From contig NZ_LMFJ01000001.1 in assembly GCF_001426755.1 (NCBI RefSeq), forward strand, positions 475,083 to 539,082: DNA of 64,000 bases, written 5' to 3'. Shown here in pieces: positions 1 through 8,292 of the stretch. A program made the translations under genes and the position numbers. Each line of letters starts with the position of its first letter. Position 1 is the first letter of the stretch. This DNA is from Aeromicrobium sp. Root495. Lineage in GTDB: Bacteria > Actinomycetota > Actinomycetes > Propionibacteriales > Nocardioidaceae. The notes below the pieces were generated by a model, which saw nothing but the letters and a program-made list of their open reading frames with translations, was not told the origin of the DNA and did not search any database.

Positions 1-26
1 TCTGCACAGAATGTCCGGCGGGAGGA

Positions 27-242
27 TCAGTCCTCGTGGTCGGTCCCGCTGGCCGCGGCCAGGCGCTCGCGCGCGCCGTCGAGCCAGGTCTGGCAGATGG
101 TGGCCAGGTGCTCCCCGCGCTCCCACAGCGCGATGGACTCCTCAAGCCCCACGCCGCCCGTCTCGAGCTGCTGCACCACGGCGACGAGCTCGTCGCGGGC
201 CTGCTCGTAGCCCAGCGCGGGGGTCTCAGGCTTCTCGGTCAT
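27..242 (-). CDS. xseB: Exodeoxyribonuclease VII small subunit
   Basis: This 71-residue protein matches the short helical XseB family, with the typical [20 protein letters not shown] opening followed by [14 protein letters not shown]. XseB binds XseA to form cytoplasmic exonuclease VII, which degrades single-stranded DNA from both ends during repair. The ATG at 240-242 gives the usual family length. The start lies 17 bp inside the 3' end of xseA, so the two are probably translationally coupled. The acidic tail GTDHED is ordinary for actinobacteria. Confidence 0.93.
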   Translation of the reverse strand: MTEKPETPALGYEQARDELVAVVQQLETGGVGLEESIALWERGEHLATICQTWLDGARERLAAASGTDHED

Positions 243-1452
243 GCGGTGTCTCCTCGATGGACTGCTTCTCGACGTGGACCAGCCCGTGGGCCAGGCGCAC
301 GGTGAACTCGGGGGGAGCGTCGGTGGCGCTCGTGATGACGTGGCCCTCTGGGGTCTGCGCCACGGCGTAGCCGCGTTCCAGCGTGGCCAGGGGCGAGAGG
401 GCCCGGACGCGCGCCAGGTGGTGTCCCACGGTGTCGGCCTCGCGGTCGAGGCGGTGGGAGACCACCCGACGCGCCCGTGCCAGCTGCTCGTCGATGCGGT
501 GCTGCTGCGTGTCGACCAGGGTGGTGGGCTGGGCGAGCACGGGTCGTGAGCGCAGGGCCGTGAGGCCGTTCTGCTCGCGCTCGAGCCGGCCTCGGACGGC
601 GTGTGCGGCGCGACCGCGCATCTGGACCACACGGGCCAGCTCCTCGCGGACGTCGGGGACGATGCGCTTGGCGGCGTCGGTGGGGGTGGAGGCGCGGAGG
701 TCGGCGACGAGGTCGAGGAGTGGGGTGTCTGGCTCGTGCCCGATGGCGCTCACGACAGGGACCGTGAGGGCGTGGACGGCGCGGACGAGCGCCTCGTCGG
801 AGAAGGGCAGCAGGTCCTCGACGGACCCGCCGCCGCGGGCCACGACGATGACGTCGACCTCGCCGGAGGCCTCGAGCTCCTGCACTGCGGCGATGACCGC
901 CCGGGCCGACTGCGGGCCCTGCATGAGGGCGTGGCGCACCACGAACGCGACGCCGGGCCAGCGGCCCCGCGCGTTCTCGAGGACGTCGCGCTCGGCTGCG
1001 GAGTCGCGACCGGTGACCAGGCCCACGGCGCGGGGGAGCAGGGGCAGCCGCTTGCGCAGGCGCGGGTCGAAGAGCCCCTCGGCGGCGAGGAGCTGCTTGC
1101 GGCGCTCGAGCTGGGCCAGGAGCTCGCCCTCGCCCTGGGGGCGGATCTCGCGGATGGCCAGTGCGAAGCGGCCGGTGGGGGCGTAGAAGTCGGGTTTGGC
1201 GTGCACGACGACCCGGGCGCCCTCGACCACCGGCACGGGCGACGAGTCGAGCACGCTGGCATGGCACGTGGCGCTCACGGAGATGGTGGCGTGGAGGTCG
1301 CGCAGGGTGAGGAAGCAGACGCCCGGACGGCGGTTGAGCTGGGCGATCTGGGCCTCGACCCACACGGCCCCGAGGCGCTGCACGTATCCCTCGACGAGCG
1401 TGGAGATCTGACGCAGCGGGGCAGGGCTGTCCGCACTCGTCTCCAGGGCCAT
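226..1452 (-). CDS. xseA: Exodeoxyribonuclease VII large subunit
   Basis: The 408-residue product is the catalytic subunit of exonuclease VII. It has an N-terminal OB-fold (about residues 5-105) with GVCFLTLRD, then the nuclease core with [13 protein letters not shown] and the family signature [14 protein letters not shown], then a long helical C-terminal part that binds XseB. I chose the ATG at 1450-1452 ([10 protein letters not shown]). An in-frame ATG eight codons upstream would run into the promoter region shared with divergent ispH. The 44-bp gap to ispH must hold both promoters. Length and motifs are normal. Confidence 0.95.
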   Translation of the reverse strand: MALETSADSPAPLRQISTLVEGYVQRLGAVWVEAQIAQLNRRPGVCFLTLRDLHATISVSATCHASVLDSSPVPVVEGARVVVHAKPDFYAPTGRFALAIREIRPQGEGELLAQLERRKQLLAAEGLFDPRLRKRLPLLPRAVGLVTGRDSAAERDVLENARGRWPGVAFVVRHALMQGPQSARAVIAAVQELEASGEVDVIVVARGGGSVEDLLPFSDEALVRAVHALTVPVVSAIGHEPDTPLLDLVADLRASTPTDAAKRIVPDVREELARVVQMRGRAAHAVRGRLEREQNGLTALRSRPVLAQPTTLVDTQQHRIDEQLARARRVVSHRLDREADTVGHHLARVRALSPLATLERGYAVAQTPEGHVITSATDAPPEFTVRLAHGLVHVEKQSIEETPHDREA

Positions 1453-1496
1453 GACGGCCAGCCTAGGCCTTGGCACTGACTCGTTACGATGGCCTC

Positions 1497-2483
1497 ATGA
1501 CCCACGTATCGCTCGGCATGCCCCCCGTCGGAGGCAGCGTGCTGCTCGCCGACCCGCGCGGCTACTGCGCCGGGGTGGACCGGGCCGTCATCACGGTGGA
1601 GAAGGCGCTCGACCTCTACGGCGCGCCGGTCTACGTGCGCAAGCAGATCGTGCACAACAAGCACGTCGTGAACAACCTCGCCGACCGTGGCGCCATCTTC
1701 GTGGAGGAGCTCGACGAGGTGCCCGAGGGCGCCACCGTGGTCTTTTCCGCCCACGGCGTCTCGCCCATGGTTCACGCCGAGGCTGCGGAGCGCAGCCTCA
1801 AGACCATCGACGCCACGTGCCCGCTCGTCACCAAGGTCCACCACGAGGCCAAGCGCTTCGCGAGCGAGGGCAAGCACATCCTGCTCATCGGGCACGAGGG
1901 TCACGAGGAGGTCGAGGGGACGGCCGGCGAGGCCCCCGACGACATCACGATCGTGGAGACCCCGGCCGACGTCGACCACCTCGAGTTCCCCGAGGGCACG
2001 CGGCTCTCGTGGCTCTCGCAGACCACGCTCAGCGTCGACGAGACCATGGAGACGGTGCGCCGGCTGCGCGAGAAGTTCCCGCAGCTGGAGGACCCGCCGT
2101 CCGACGACATCTGCTACGCCACGCAGAACCGGCAGGTCGCCGTCAAGGAGATCGCCAAGGAGGCCGACCTCGTCATCGTCGTCGGCTCGGCCAACTCCTC
2201 CAACTCGGTGCGCCTCGTCGAGGTGGCCCTCGACGCCGGCGCCTCGGCGTCGTACCGCATCGACGACATCTCGGAGTTCGAGGACCACTGGCTCGACGGC
2301 GTCAAGAAGGTGGGCGTCACCTCGGGTGCCTCGGTCCCCGACGACCTCGTGCAGGACGTCCTCTCCTATCTCGCCGAGCACGGCCACCCCGACGCCGACG
2401 CGGTCCGCACGGCCGACGAGAGCCTCGTGTTCTCCCTGCCGCAGGAGCTCCGCCGCGACCTGAAGGCCGCCGGCCAGCTCTGA
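1497..2483 (+). CDS. ispH: 4-hydroxy-3-methylbut-2-enyl diphosphate reductase
   Basis: IspH (LytB) makes the last step of the MEP isoprenoid pathway, reducing HMBPP to IPP and DMAPP with an iron-sulphur cluster. The three conserved cluster cysteines are visible: C24 in GYCAG, C108 in DATCPLV and C206 in [10 protein letters not shown]. Flanking motifs such as [10 protein letters not shown] and GSANSSNS also fit. ATG 1497 gives 328 residues, normal for actinobacteria, although MPPVGG at residue 8 is a possible alternative start. The gene diverges from xseA and converges on ggt. A palindromic repeat block separates it from ggt. Confidence 0.95.
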   Translation: MTHVSLGMPPVGGSVLLADPRGYCAGVDRAVITVEKALDLYGAPVYVRKQIVHNKHVVNNLADRGAIFVEELDEVPEGATVVFSAHGVSPMVHAEAAERSLKTIDATCPLVTKVHHEAKRFASEGKHILLIGHEGHEEVEGTAGEAPDDITIVETPADVDHLEFPEGTRLSWLSQTTLSVDETMETVRRLREKFPQLEDPPSDDICYATQNRQVAVKEIAKEADLVIVVGSANSSNSVRLVEVALDAGASASYRIDDISEFEDHWLDGVKKVGVTSGASVPDDLVQDVLSYLAEHGHPDADAVRTADESLVFSLPQELRRDLKAAGQL

Positions 2484-2499
2484 CCCGCCCGACCCGTCG

Positions 2500-2602
2500 G
2501 GCGGTGAGTCTGCGTCCGTCCCGACCCCGTCGGGCCTGGGGGCGGTGAGTCTGCGTCCGTCCCGACCCCGTCGGGCCTGGGGGCGGTGAGTCTGCGTCCG
2601 TC
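2500..2602. repeat. 41-bp tandem repeat, 2.5 copies
   Basis: GGCGGTGAGTCTGCGTCCGT begins at 2500, 2541 and 2582, giving an exact 41-bp period. The first two units run on into CCCGACCCCGTCGGGCCTGG. The third unit changes after TCCGTC and becomes the left arm of the hairpin at 2581-2645. The block looks like repeated duplication of one arm of a palindromic element just after ispH. It is not a CRISPR: there are no unique spacers. Confidence 0.85.
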
Positions 2603-2645
2603 TGGACCCCGTCGGGGCGGCGAGACGGACGCCAGCCCACCGCCC
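2581..2645. terminator. Long imperfect hairpin between convergent ispH and ggt
   Basis: The left arm (2581-2603) pairs with the right arm (2623-2645) over 23 positions with few mismatches. The loop itself can fold through CCCCGTCGGGG. It lies between the 3' ends of ispH and ggt, so it could stop transcription from both sides. No U-tract follows, as is common in high-GC actinobacteria. A related element at 44775-44831 shares the GCGTCCGTCT/AGACGGACGC core, which suggests a dispersed palindromic repeat rather than a one-off terminator. Confidence 0.6.
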
Positions 2646-2658
2646 CGCGGGCCCGCGG

Positions 2659-4476
2659 TCAGCGCTCCCGCACCACCAGGGCCGTGCCTCCACCGCGACG
2701 CTCGGGCTCCGCCACCGCGGTGAGACGGCCGCCCCGCTGCACCTCGATGGCTGCCGCGGCACCGATCTCGGCCTGCGACGTGAAGGCGTCGCCCGACGGC
2801 ACGAGCTTCTGGCCGTAGGGCTCCAGCGCTGCGCCGTACTTCTCGATGAACGCCGGCTCGGCAGGCGTCGTGGCGGCGTTGCGCTGCGAGGCGCGTGGCG
2901 CGGCCACCGCCTGGGGCAGGCTCATCCCGAGGTCGATCCGGTTGAGCAGCACCTGCAGCACCGTCGTGATGATCGTCGCGCCACCGGGGGAGCCCACGAC
3001 GAACCGGACCTTGCCGCGGTCGAGCACGATCGTCGGCGACATGGAGGAGCGCGGCCGCTTGCCGGGCTCGATGCGGTTGGGGTCGGCCGGGTCGTACGCG
3101 GCGGTGAAGTCCGTGAGCTCGTTGTTGAGGAGGAACCCGCGTCCCGGGACGGTCATGGCCGACCCTCCGGTCTGCTCGATCGTGAGCGTGTAGGAGGCGG
3201 CGTTGCCCCAGCGGTCGACGACGGAGAGGTGCGTGGTGGAGACGTTCTCCGTGTCGGGCTTCTCGAGCTCCTTGCCGGTGGCGCACCTCCCGGAGCGGCT
3301 GAGCGCACCGGGCTCGACCGGCTTGGTGGCGGCCTTCGCGGGATCGATCGTGCAGGCGCGTGAGTCGGCGAACCTCTGGCTGAGCAGGGTCCTCGTCGGG
3401 GTGTCGACGAAGGCGGGGTCGCCGACGTAGGCGTTGCGGTCGGCGAACGCCCGGGCCGAGGCCTCGAGGTAGAGGTGCAGGCTCCGCGCGAGAGCAGGAC
3501 CGCTGCCCAGGCGGTAGATCTCCAGGATGTTGAGCGCCTCGCCGACAGCAGTACCGCCGGAGGACGACGACGCCATGCCGTAGACGTCGAGGCCCCGGTA
3601 GGAGACCTTCGTCGGGGCGGCGGACCTGACGCGGTACGCCGCGAGGTCGGCGGTGGTCAGGGAGCCCTTCGGCGCCGGGAGGTCGGACGAGGGGTCCTTG
3701 GGCGGGGCCTGGACCGTCCTCGCGATGTCCCGGGCGACCGGTCCGGAGTAGATGGCTGACGGGCCACGCCGAGCCAGCGACGTGAGCGTGGCGGCGAGGT
3801 CGGGGTTGCGGAACCGGGTCCCGACCTTGGGGGCGTCGCCGCCGGGAAGGAAGAGCCTCGCCGTGTCCGGGAACGCCGCGAAGCGCTTCTGGTTGTCGAG
3901 GGTCTGGCTGCGGAAGGTGTCGTCGACCACGAACCCGCGCCGGGCGAGGTCGATGGACGGCTTCAACGTCCTGGCGAGCGACCACGTGCCGTGCCGGCGC
4001 AAGGCGGCCGCCCACGTGGCGGGCGTCCCGGGCACGCCGACCGCGACGCCCGAGGAGACCAGCTGCGGTGTGAAGGGATACGGCTGACCCGTCGCGGGAT
4101 CCACGAACGCATCCTTCGTGATGCCGGCGGGTGCCGTCTCGCGGCCGTCGATCGTGGTGACCTTGCGCTTCCTGGCGTCGTAGTAGACGAAGTACCCCCC
4201 GCCGCCGACCCCGGCGCTGTACGGCTCGGTCACCCCGAGGGCCGACGCCGTGGCCACGGCTGCGTCGGCCGCGTTGCCGCCGCGGCGCAGCACCTCCAGT
4301 CCCACCCGGGAGGCCTCGGCGTCGACGGAGGCGACAGCCCCGCCGGAACCGTAGGCGGTGGGCGACGGCGACGACCCGCCGCCCGACGAGCGGGCCGGAG
4401 CCGACGTCGGCGTGGCGACGAGCGTGGCTGCCACGAGGCACCCGATGGCTGAGGCGATGACGGTACGACGAGTCAT
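2659..4476 (-). CDS. ggt: Gamma-glutamyltransferase, secreted
   Basis: The 605-residue protein has an N-terminal signal peptide (RTVIASAIGCLVAATLVATP) and the whole Ntn-hydrolase GGT fold. It would cleave gamma-glutamyl bonds of glutathione outside the membrane. The precursor self-cleaves before T414 in STTHLSVVD, the N-terminal nucleophile of the small subunit. The substrate-binding elements ETAPAG, GKRPRSSMSPTI and GSPGGATI are present. ATG 4474-4476 sits about 100 bp from the divergent antiporter gene. The length is typical and nothing is missing. Confidence 0.95.
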   Translation of the reverse strand: MTRRTVIASAIGCLVAATLVATPTSAPARSSGGGSSPSPTAYGSGGAVASVDAEASRVGLEVLRRGGNAADAAVATASALGVTEPYSAGVGGGGYFVYYDARKRKVTTIDGRETAPAGITKDAFVDPATGQPYPFTPQLVSSGVAVGVPGTPATWAAALRRHGTWSLARTLKPSIDLARRGFVVDDTFRSQTLDNQKRFAAFPDTARLFLPGGDAPKVGTRFRNPDLAATLTSLARRGPSAIYSGPVARDIARTVQAPPKDPSSDLPAPKGSLTTADLAAYRVRSAAPTKVSYRGLDVYGMASSSSGGTAVGEALNILEIYRLGSGPALARSLHLYLEASARAFADRNAYVGDPAFVDTPTRTLLSQRFADSRACTIDPAKAATKPVEPGALSRSGRCATGKELEKPDTENVSTTHLSVVDRWGNAASYTLTIEQTGGSAMTVPGRGFLLNNELTDFTAAYDPADPNRIEPGKRPRSSMSPTIVLDRGKVRFVVGSPGGATIITTVLQVLLNRIDLGMSLPQAVAAPRASQRNAATTPAEPAFIEKYGAALEPYGQKLVPSGDAFTSQAEIGAAAAIEVQRGGRLTAVAEPERRGGGTALVVRER

Positions 4477-4578
4477 GGCACGACCTTTCCCCCGAAATGG
4501 TTCGTCCTCTGCACGCTAACCCGGCTCGTCCGACCTCGCCCGTCGCCGGCACCGTGGACGACCTGGGAGAATGGACGG

Positions 4579-6465
4579 GTGGAACTCGCCCTGACGCTCG
4601 TGATCATCGTGGCCATCACGGTCGCGGTCAGCTCGCTCGCCGAACGCTTCACCTCCTCGACGCCCCTCGTGCTCATCGCGTCGGGCATCGCGTGCTCGTA
4701 CCTGCCGTTCGTCCCCGACGTGGAGCTGACGCCGGAGATCGTCCTCATCGGGCTGCTCCCGCCGCTGCTCTACGCGGCCTCCATCCGGACGTCCCTCATC
4801 GACTTCAAGGCGAACCGTCGGCCCATCCTGCTGCTCAGCGTGGGGCTCGTGGTCTTCACGACGCTCGGTGTCGGCCTGGTCGTGTGGTGGCTGCTCCCCG
4901 TGAAGTTCTCCGTGGCGCTCGCCCTCGGTGCCGTGGTCGCGCCGCCGGACGCCGTGGCTGCGTCGGCCGTGGCCCGGCGCGTGGGACTGCCGCGCCGGAT
5001 CGTCACGATCCTCGAGGGCGAGAGCCTCGTGAACGACGCCACCGCCATCGTGACCCTGCGTGCCGCGATCGCCGCCATCGCGGGCACCGTGAGCTTCGCC
5101 GAGGTGAGCACCCAGTTCGTGGTCTCGGCCGTCGGAGGTGCGTTGATCGGCTACCTCGTGGCGCTCGTCGTCACGTTCGTCCGCCGGTACGTCACCGACG
5201 ACCTCACCGACGTCGCCATCTCGCTGCTCACCCCCTGGCTCGCCTACCTTCCGGCGGAGGAGCTGCACCTGCCCGGCACCGACGCCCACGCGTCGGGCGT
5301 GCTCGCCGTCGTGGTCGCGGGCCTGATCCTCGGCCATCGTTCCCCGGCCATCCAGTCGGCGACGTCGCGCATGTTCGAGCGCACCAACTGGGCCACGATC
5401 TCCTTCATCCTCGAGAACGCCGTCTTCCTCCTCATCGGGCTGCAGATCAAGTCGATCGTGTCCGACGTGAGCGACAGCGACCTGGGCACAGGCCTCATCA
5501 TCGGCACCAGCGCCGCGGTGCTCGGTGCCGTGATCGCGCTCCGCATGATCTGGATCTTCCCGGCCACGTACCTGCCGCGCCTGATCCCGCACGTCCGCCG
5601 GGCCGACCCGTCGCCGCCGTGGACCACCCCCGTCATCATCGGCTGGGCCGGCATGCGCGGCGTGGTGACGCTCGCTGCCGTGTTCCTGCTGCCGGAGGAC
5701 ACCGCGGAGCGACCCGTCCTGGTGATGGTGGCGTTCGTCGTCACGGTGGGCACGCTGCTCCTCCAGGGCCTGACCCTGCCGTGGCTCGTGCGCGCCCTCA
5801 AGGTGGAGGGCCCCGACCGTCACGAGGACCACCTGCAGGAGGCCAACGTCTACCAGGCCGCGGTCAACGCCGGCCTCGAGTACCTCGAGGAGCACGCGGT
5901 GGGAGAGGTGCCCGACGACGTCGTCGAGCGGCTCCGCTCGCGTGCCCTCGATCGCGCCAACGGGGTGTGGGAGCGGCTCGGCGGAGCCGAGACGCCCACC
6001 GCGCAGTACAGCCGCACCCGCGCCAAGATGCTGGCCAAGGAGCGCCAGGCCGTCCTGGAGATCCGCGACGACGGGCTCGTCGACCAGTCCGTGCTGCAGC
6101 GCGTGCTGAACGCCCTCGACGTGGAGGAGTCGATCCTCGACCGCCTGGCCGAGAACGAGAGCACGGCCGAGCGCGAGACCGAGCTGCGTCCGGAGGCCGG
6201 CCGGGGCTGCGAGCACCTCGCCGACGTCTGCGGCGCTCCGGTGCCCACGCCCATCACCCCCAACGGCTGCGAGGAGTGCCTGCGGGACGGGCACGAGTGG
6301 GTGCACCTGCGTCTCTGCCTGACGTGTGGGCACGTGGGCTGCTGCGACTCCTCGGTCGACAAGCACGCCACGCGTCACTTCGAGGAGACCGGGCACCCCG
6401 TCATGCGCAGCTTCGAGCCGGGCGAGGCCTGGCGCTGGTGCTTCGTGGACGGCGTGACGGGCTGA
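4579..6465 (+). CDS. Na+/H+ antiporter with C-terminal UBP-type zinc finger
   Basis: Residues 1 to about 410 form a CPA1-type cation/proton antiporter with about 12 membrane segments, including the core signatures VVAPPDAVAASAV and GESLVNDATAIV. A cytoplasmic linker (about 410-540) is rich in charged helices. The last 85 residues form a UBP-type zinc finger with many Cys and His, from CEHLADVC through CEEC and CLTCGHVGCC to HFEETGHPVMRSFE. In eukaryotes this finger binds free ubiquitin C-termini; here its ligand is unknown and may be regulatory. GTG 4579 is the only sensible start. The fusion occurs in other actinobacteria. Confidence 0.92.
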   Translation: MELALTLVIIVAITVAVSSLAERFTSSTPLVLIASGIACSYLPFVPDVELTPEIVLIGLLPPLLYAASIRTSLIDFKANRRPILLLSVGLVVFTTLGVGLVVWWLLPVKFSVALALGAVVAPPDAVAASAVARRVGLPRRIVTILEGESLVNDATAIVTLRAAIAAIAGTVSFAEVSTQFVVSAVGGALIGYLVALVVTFVRRYVTDDLTDVAISLLTPWLAYLPAEELHLPGTDAHASGVLAVVVAGLILGHRSPAIQSATSRMFERTNWATISFILENAVFLLIGLQIKSIVSDVSDSDLGTGLIIGTSAAVLGAVIALRMIWIFPATYLPRLIPHVRRADPSPPWTTPVIIGWAGMRGVVTLAAVFLLPEDTAERPVLVMVAFVVTVGTLLLQGLTLPWLVRALKVEGPDRHEDHLQEANVYQAAVNAGLEYLEEHAVGEVPDDVVERLRSRALDRANGVWERLGGAETPTAQYSRTRAKMLAKERQAVLEIRDDGLVDQSVLQRVLNALDVEESILDRLAENESTAERETELRPEAGRGCEHLADVCGAPVPTPITPNGCEECLRDGHEWVHLRLCLTCGHVGCCDSSVDKHATRHFEETGHPVMRSFEPGEAWRWCFVDGVTG

Positions 6466-6472
6466 CGCCCGG

Positions 6473-6964
6473 TCACCAGACGTCGCCCGCGCGCCAGTCG
6501 GCCGTGAGTGGGGCATCGAGGTCGAGGCTCTCCGGTGACAGCCGGCCCGACCGGACGAGCACGTCGCCGCTGGGGTCGAGGGGACCTCGCCAGGGCTGCC
6601 AGCCGCGGCTGAGGTAGAGCGGGAGTCCGGCGTCGGTGGAGCACAGGGCGCCCATGTCGTGAACCTCGATGATCACCTGCTCCACTGCGGCCATGACCGT
6701 GTGGCCGAGGCGGCGGCCTCGATGGGACGCACGCACGGCGACGGCCTCGACGTACCCGACGTCGAGCAGCCGGTCGCCCGACCGCAGGGCCCGCGGCACG
6801 ACGGCGGCGTGGGCCACGAGCAGGTCGTCGTCGAGGACGAAGAGGTGCACGCCACCCAGCGCGTGCTGCCAGTCGTCGGGCGTGAAGTCGTCGGCGCCGA
6901 AGGCCTCGAGGCAGAGGGCGTGGGCCTGAGCCAGAAGCTCCGGGTCGGGGGCGTCGTCAGTCAC
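6473..6964 (-). CDS. Aminoglycoside 2'-N-acetyltransferase-like GNAT protein
   Basis: The 163-residue protein closely follows the mycobacterial AAC(2')-I pattern: DWQHALGGVHLFV, VAHAAVVPRAL, GYVEAVAVRASHRGRRLG (acetyl-CoA site), and the C-terminus ADWRAGDVW, which I recall as nearly invariant in AAC(2')-Ic. The family acetylates the 2'-amino group of some aminoglycosides. In mycobacteria it is chromosomal and the native substrate is debated. The start overlaps the stop of the DUF6542 gene by 8 bp, so the two are probably co-transcribed. Substrate and any resistance role are inference. Confidence 0.82.
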   Translation of the reverse strand: MTDDAPDPELLAQAHALCLEAFGADDFTPDDWQHALGGVHLFVLDDDLLVAHAAVVPRALRSGDRLLDVGYVEAVAVRASHRGRRLGHTVMAAVEQVIIEVHDMGALCSTDAGLPLYLSRGWQPWRGPLDPSGDVLVRSGRLSPESLDLDAPLTADWRAGDVW

Positions 6965-7376
6965 GGTCGGTCATGAAGCGCAGACCGATGGCCAGGAGCG
7001 CCAGCACGTGGCCGACGACGAGGGTGACGCCGTGGTCGATGGTGCCGGCCAGGACCCGGCCGGCGCGACCGGTGTCGGCGGGCATGCCGTCGGGAGCGAT
7101 GGCCTGCGGCGCCAGGACAGCGACGACGACGAGCGCGACCACGAGCAGGATGGGTGGCATGAGGCCCATGGGAAAGAGCGAGCCGGTCTCGACGGCGAGC
7201 GGAGCGGTGAGCACGACCAGCACGAACCCGACGGAGAACGGTGCTCCGAGCGCACCGTCGAGCAGGTCGAGGGCGGTGATGGCGCCCATGACGGCGCACG
7301 CGCCCCAGATGACCTGGCGGCTCGTGAGGTCCAGGCGCGCCAGGCGTGCCGGGCTGGGTGCCGCCACCTGGGTCAT
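6957..7376 (-). CDS. DUF6542-type membrane protein
   Basis: This 139-residue protein has about four hydrophobic segments after a short N-terminal stretch (TSRQVIWGACAVMGAITALD), matching the DUF6542 membrane domain of actinobacteria. Its function is unknown. ATG 7374-7376 (MTQVAAPSP) is the first start inside the conserved part. The longer open frame upstream would cover the divergent gene at 7462 and looks like non-coding shadow. The stop overlaps the acetyltransferase start by 8 bp. Confidence 0.75.
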   Translation of the reverse strand: MTQVAAPSPARLARLDLTSRQVIWGACAVMGAITALDLLDGALGAPFSVGFVLVVLTAPLAVETGSLFPMGLMPPILLVVALVVVAVLAPQAIAPDGMPADTGRAGRVLAGTIDHGVTLVVGHVLALLAIGLRFMTDRD

Positions 7377-7461
7377 GTCTTCGACGGTAGTGCAGGGCGC
7401 GGACAGATCGGCGGACGTGAAGCCTGTCGTCGCCCTGTGTCTCGGGCGTACGGTCAGGTCC

Positions 7462-7743
7462 ATGACCACCTGCACCGAGTGCGGCACGTCGCCGGCCCCG
7501 CACGACACGATCTCCGGACGGTCCCTGTGCGCGGGCTGCCACCGTCGGCTCGCCGAGATCACGGGTGCCGTCGTCAGCCTGGGGGCCGGAGACTCGGCGG
7601 CCGGGGCCGTCGGCACCGGCATCGCCACCGGCGGGTTCCACGACGCCGTGGAGGGGGAGCGGTCCGCTGCTGCGGCCCGCCGCGCCAAGCTGGCGGCCAC
7701 GGAGGGCTTCTGGAACAGGCTGCGCGTCCGTGTCGTCGGCTGA
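7462..7743 (+). CDS. Small protein with an N-terminal CxxC pair
   Basis: The 93-residue product begins MTTCTECGTSPAP and continues to LCAGCHRRLAEI. The two CxxC pairs about 20 residues apart suggest a small zinc ribbon. A Gly/Ala-rich middle and a basic C-terminus (FWNRLRVRVVG) follow. I do not recognise the family. The gene starts 85 bp from the divergent DUF6542 gene and overlaps the next acetyltransferase by 14 bp, which supports it being real and coupled. Confidence 0.6.
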   Translation: MTTCTECGTSPAPHDTISGRSLCAGCHRRLAEITGAVVSLGAGDSAAGAVGTGIATGGFHDAVEGERSAAAARRAKLAATEGFWNRLRVRVVG

Positions 7744-8281
7744 CCTGTCCCGCACCGTCCGCACCCAGCGCCTGACGCTGCGCCCGCTCTCGGCCGACGA
7801 CCCCCACGACGTCGACGGGATCTTCGACCTGTTCGGCCGGGCCGAGGTGGCTCGGTGGAGCGGCCTGCGCGTGCCGATGACGGACCGCCAGCAGGCCGTC
7901 GACCGCATCGCGGGCCAACCGGCACGGGCCGGCGACCACCCCGCCGCCGGGATCTTCGGGGTCTTCGACGACGACGGCTTCGTGGGCGTCACGATGCTGG
8001 TGCCGATCCCGGCCAGCCGGGGCTTCAGCAACGACGACGTCGAGATCGGCTGGCACTACCTGCCGAGGGTCTGGGGCCGGGGCTACGCCACCGAGGCGGC
8101 GCGCGCGATGGTGCAGCGCGGCTGGGACGCCGGGTTCGGCGAGCTCGTGGCGGTGACCGACCCGGAGAACGGCCCGTCGCAGGCGGTGTGCGGACGCCTC
8201 GACATGAGCGACCTCGGCCTGCGCGACGACTGGTACGACGAGACGCTGCGTGCTTTTCGTCTGGAGAACCCGCACCAGTAG
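7730..8281 (+). CDS. GNAT N-acetyltransferase, RimJ/RimL type
   Basis: The 183-residue protein has the RimJ/RimL layout: TQRLTLRPL at the N-terminus, then EIGWHYLPRVWGRGYATEAA, which forms the acetyl-CoA loop. Such enzymes acetylate protein N-termini or small amines; the substrate cannot be told here. GTG 7730 lies inside the end of the upstream gene, giving a 14-bp overlap. No better start exists before the conserved domain. ychF follows after 11 bp, so the three genes may share a transcript. Confidence 0.8.
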   Translation: MSSADLSRTVRTQRLTLRPLSADDPHDVDGIFDLFGRAEVARWSGLRVPMTDRQQAVDRIAGQPARAGDHPAAGIFGVFDDDGFVGVTMLVPIPASRGFSNDDVEIGWHYLPRVWGRGYATEAARAMVQRGWDAGFGELVAVTDPENGPSQAVCGRLDMSDLGLRDDWYDETLRAFRLENPHQ

Positions 8282-8292
8282 GCTGGCTCCTC

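Noticed and set aside
239-1363. Long Arg/Pro-rich open frames opposite or within xseA, ggt, the antiporter, the repeat protein and prfB
   Set aside because: They are low-complexity reading frames created by high GC content on top of well-supported genes.
2500-2602. Tandem 41-bp repeats resembling a short CRISPR array
   Set aside because: The units are contiguous and identical with no variable spacers, and no cas genes are present.
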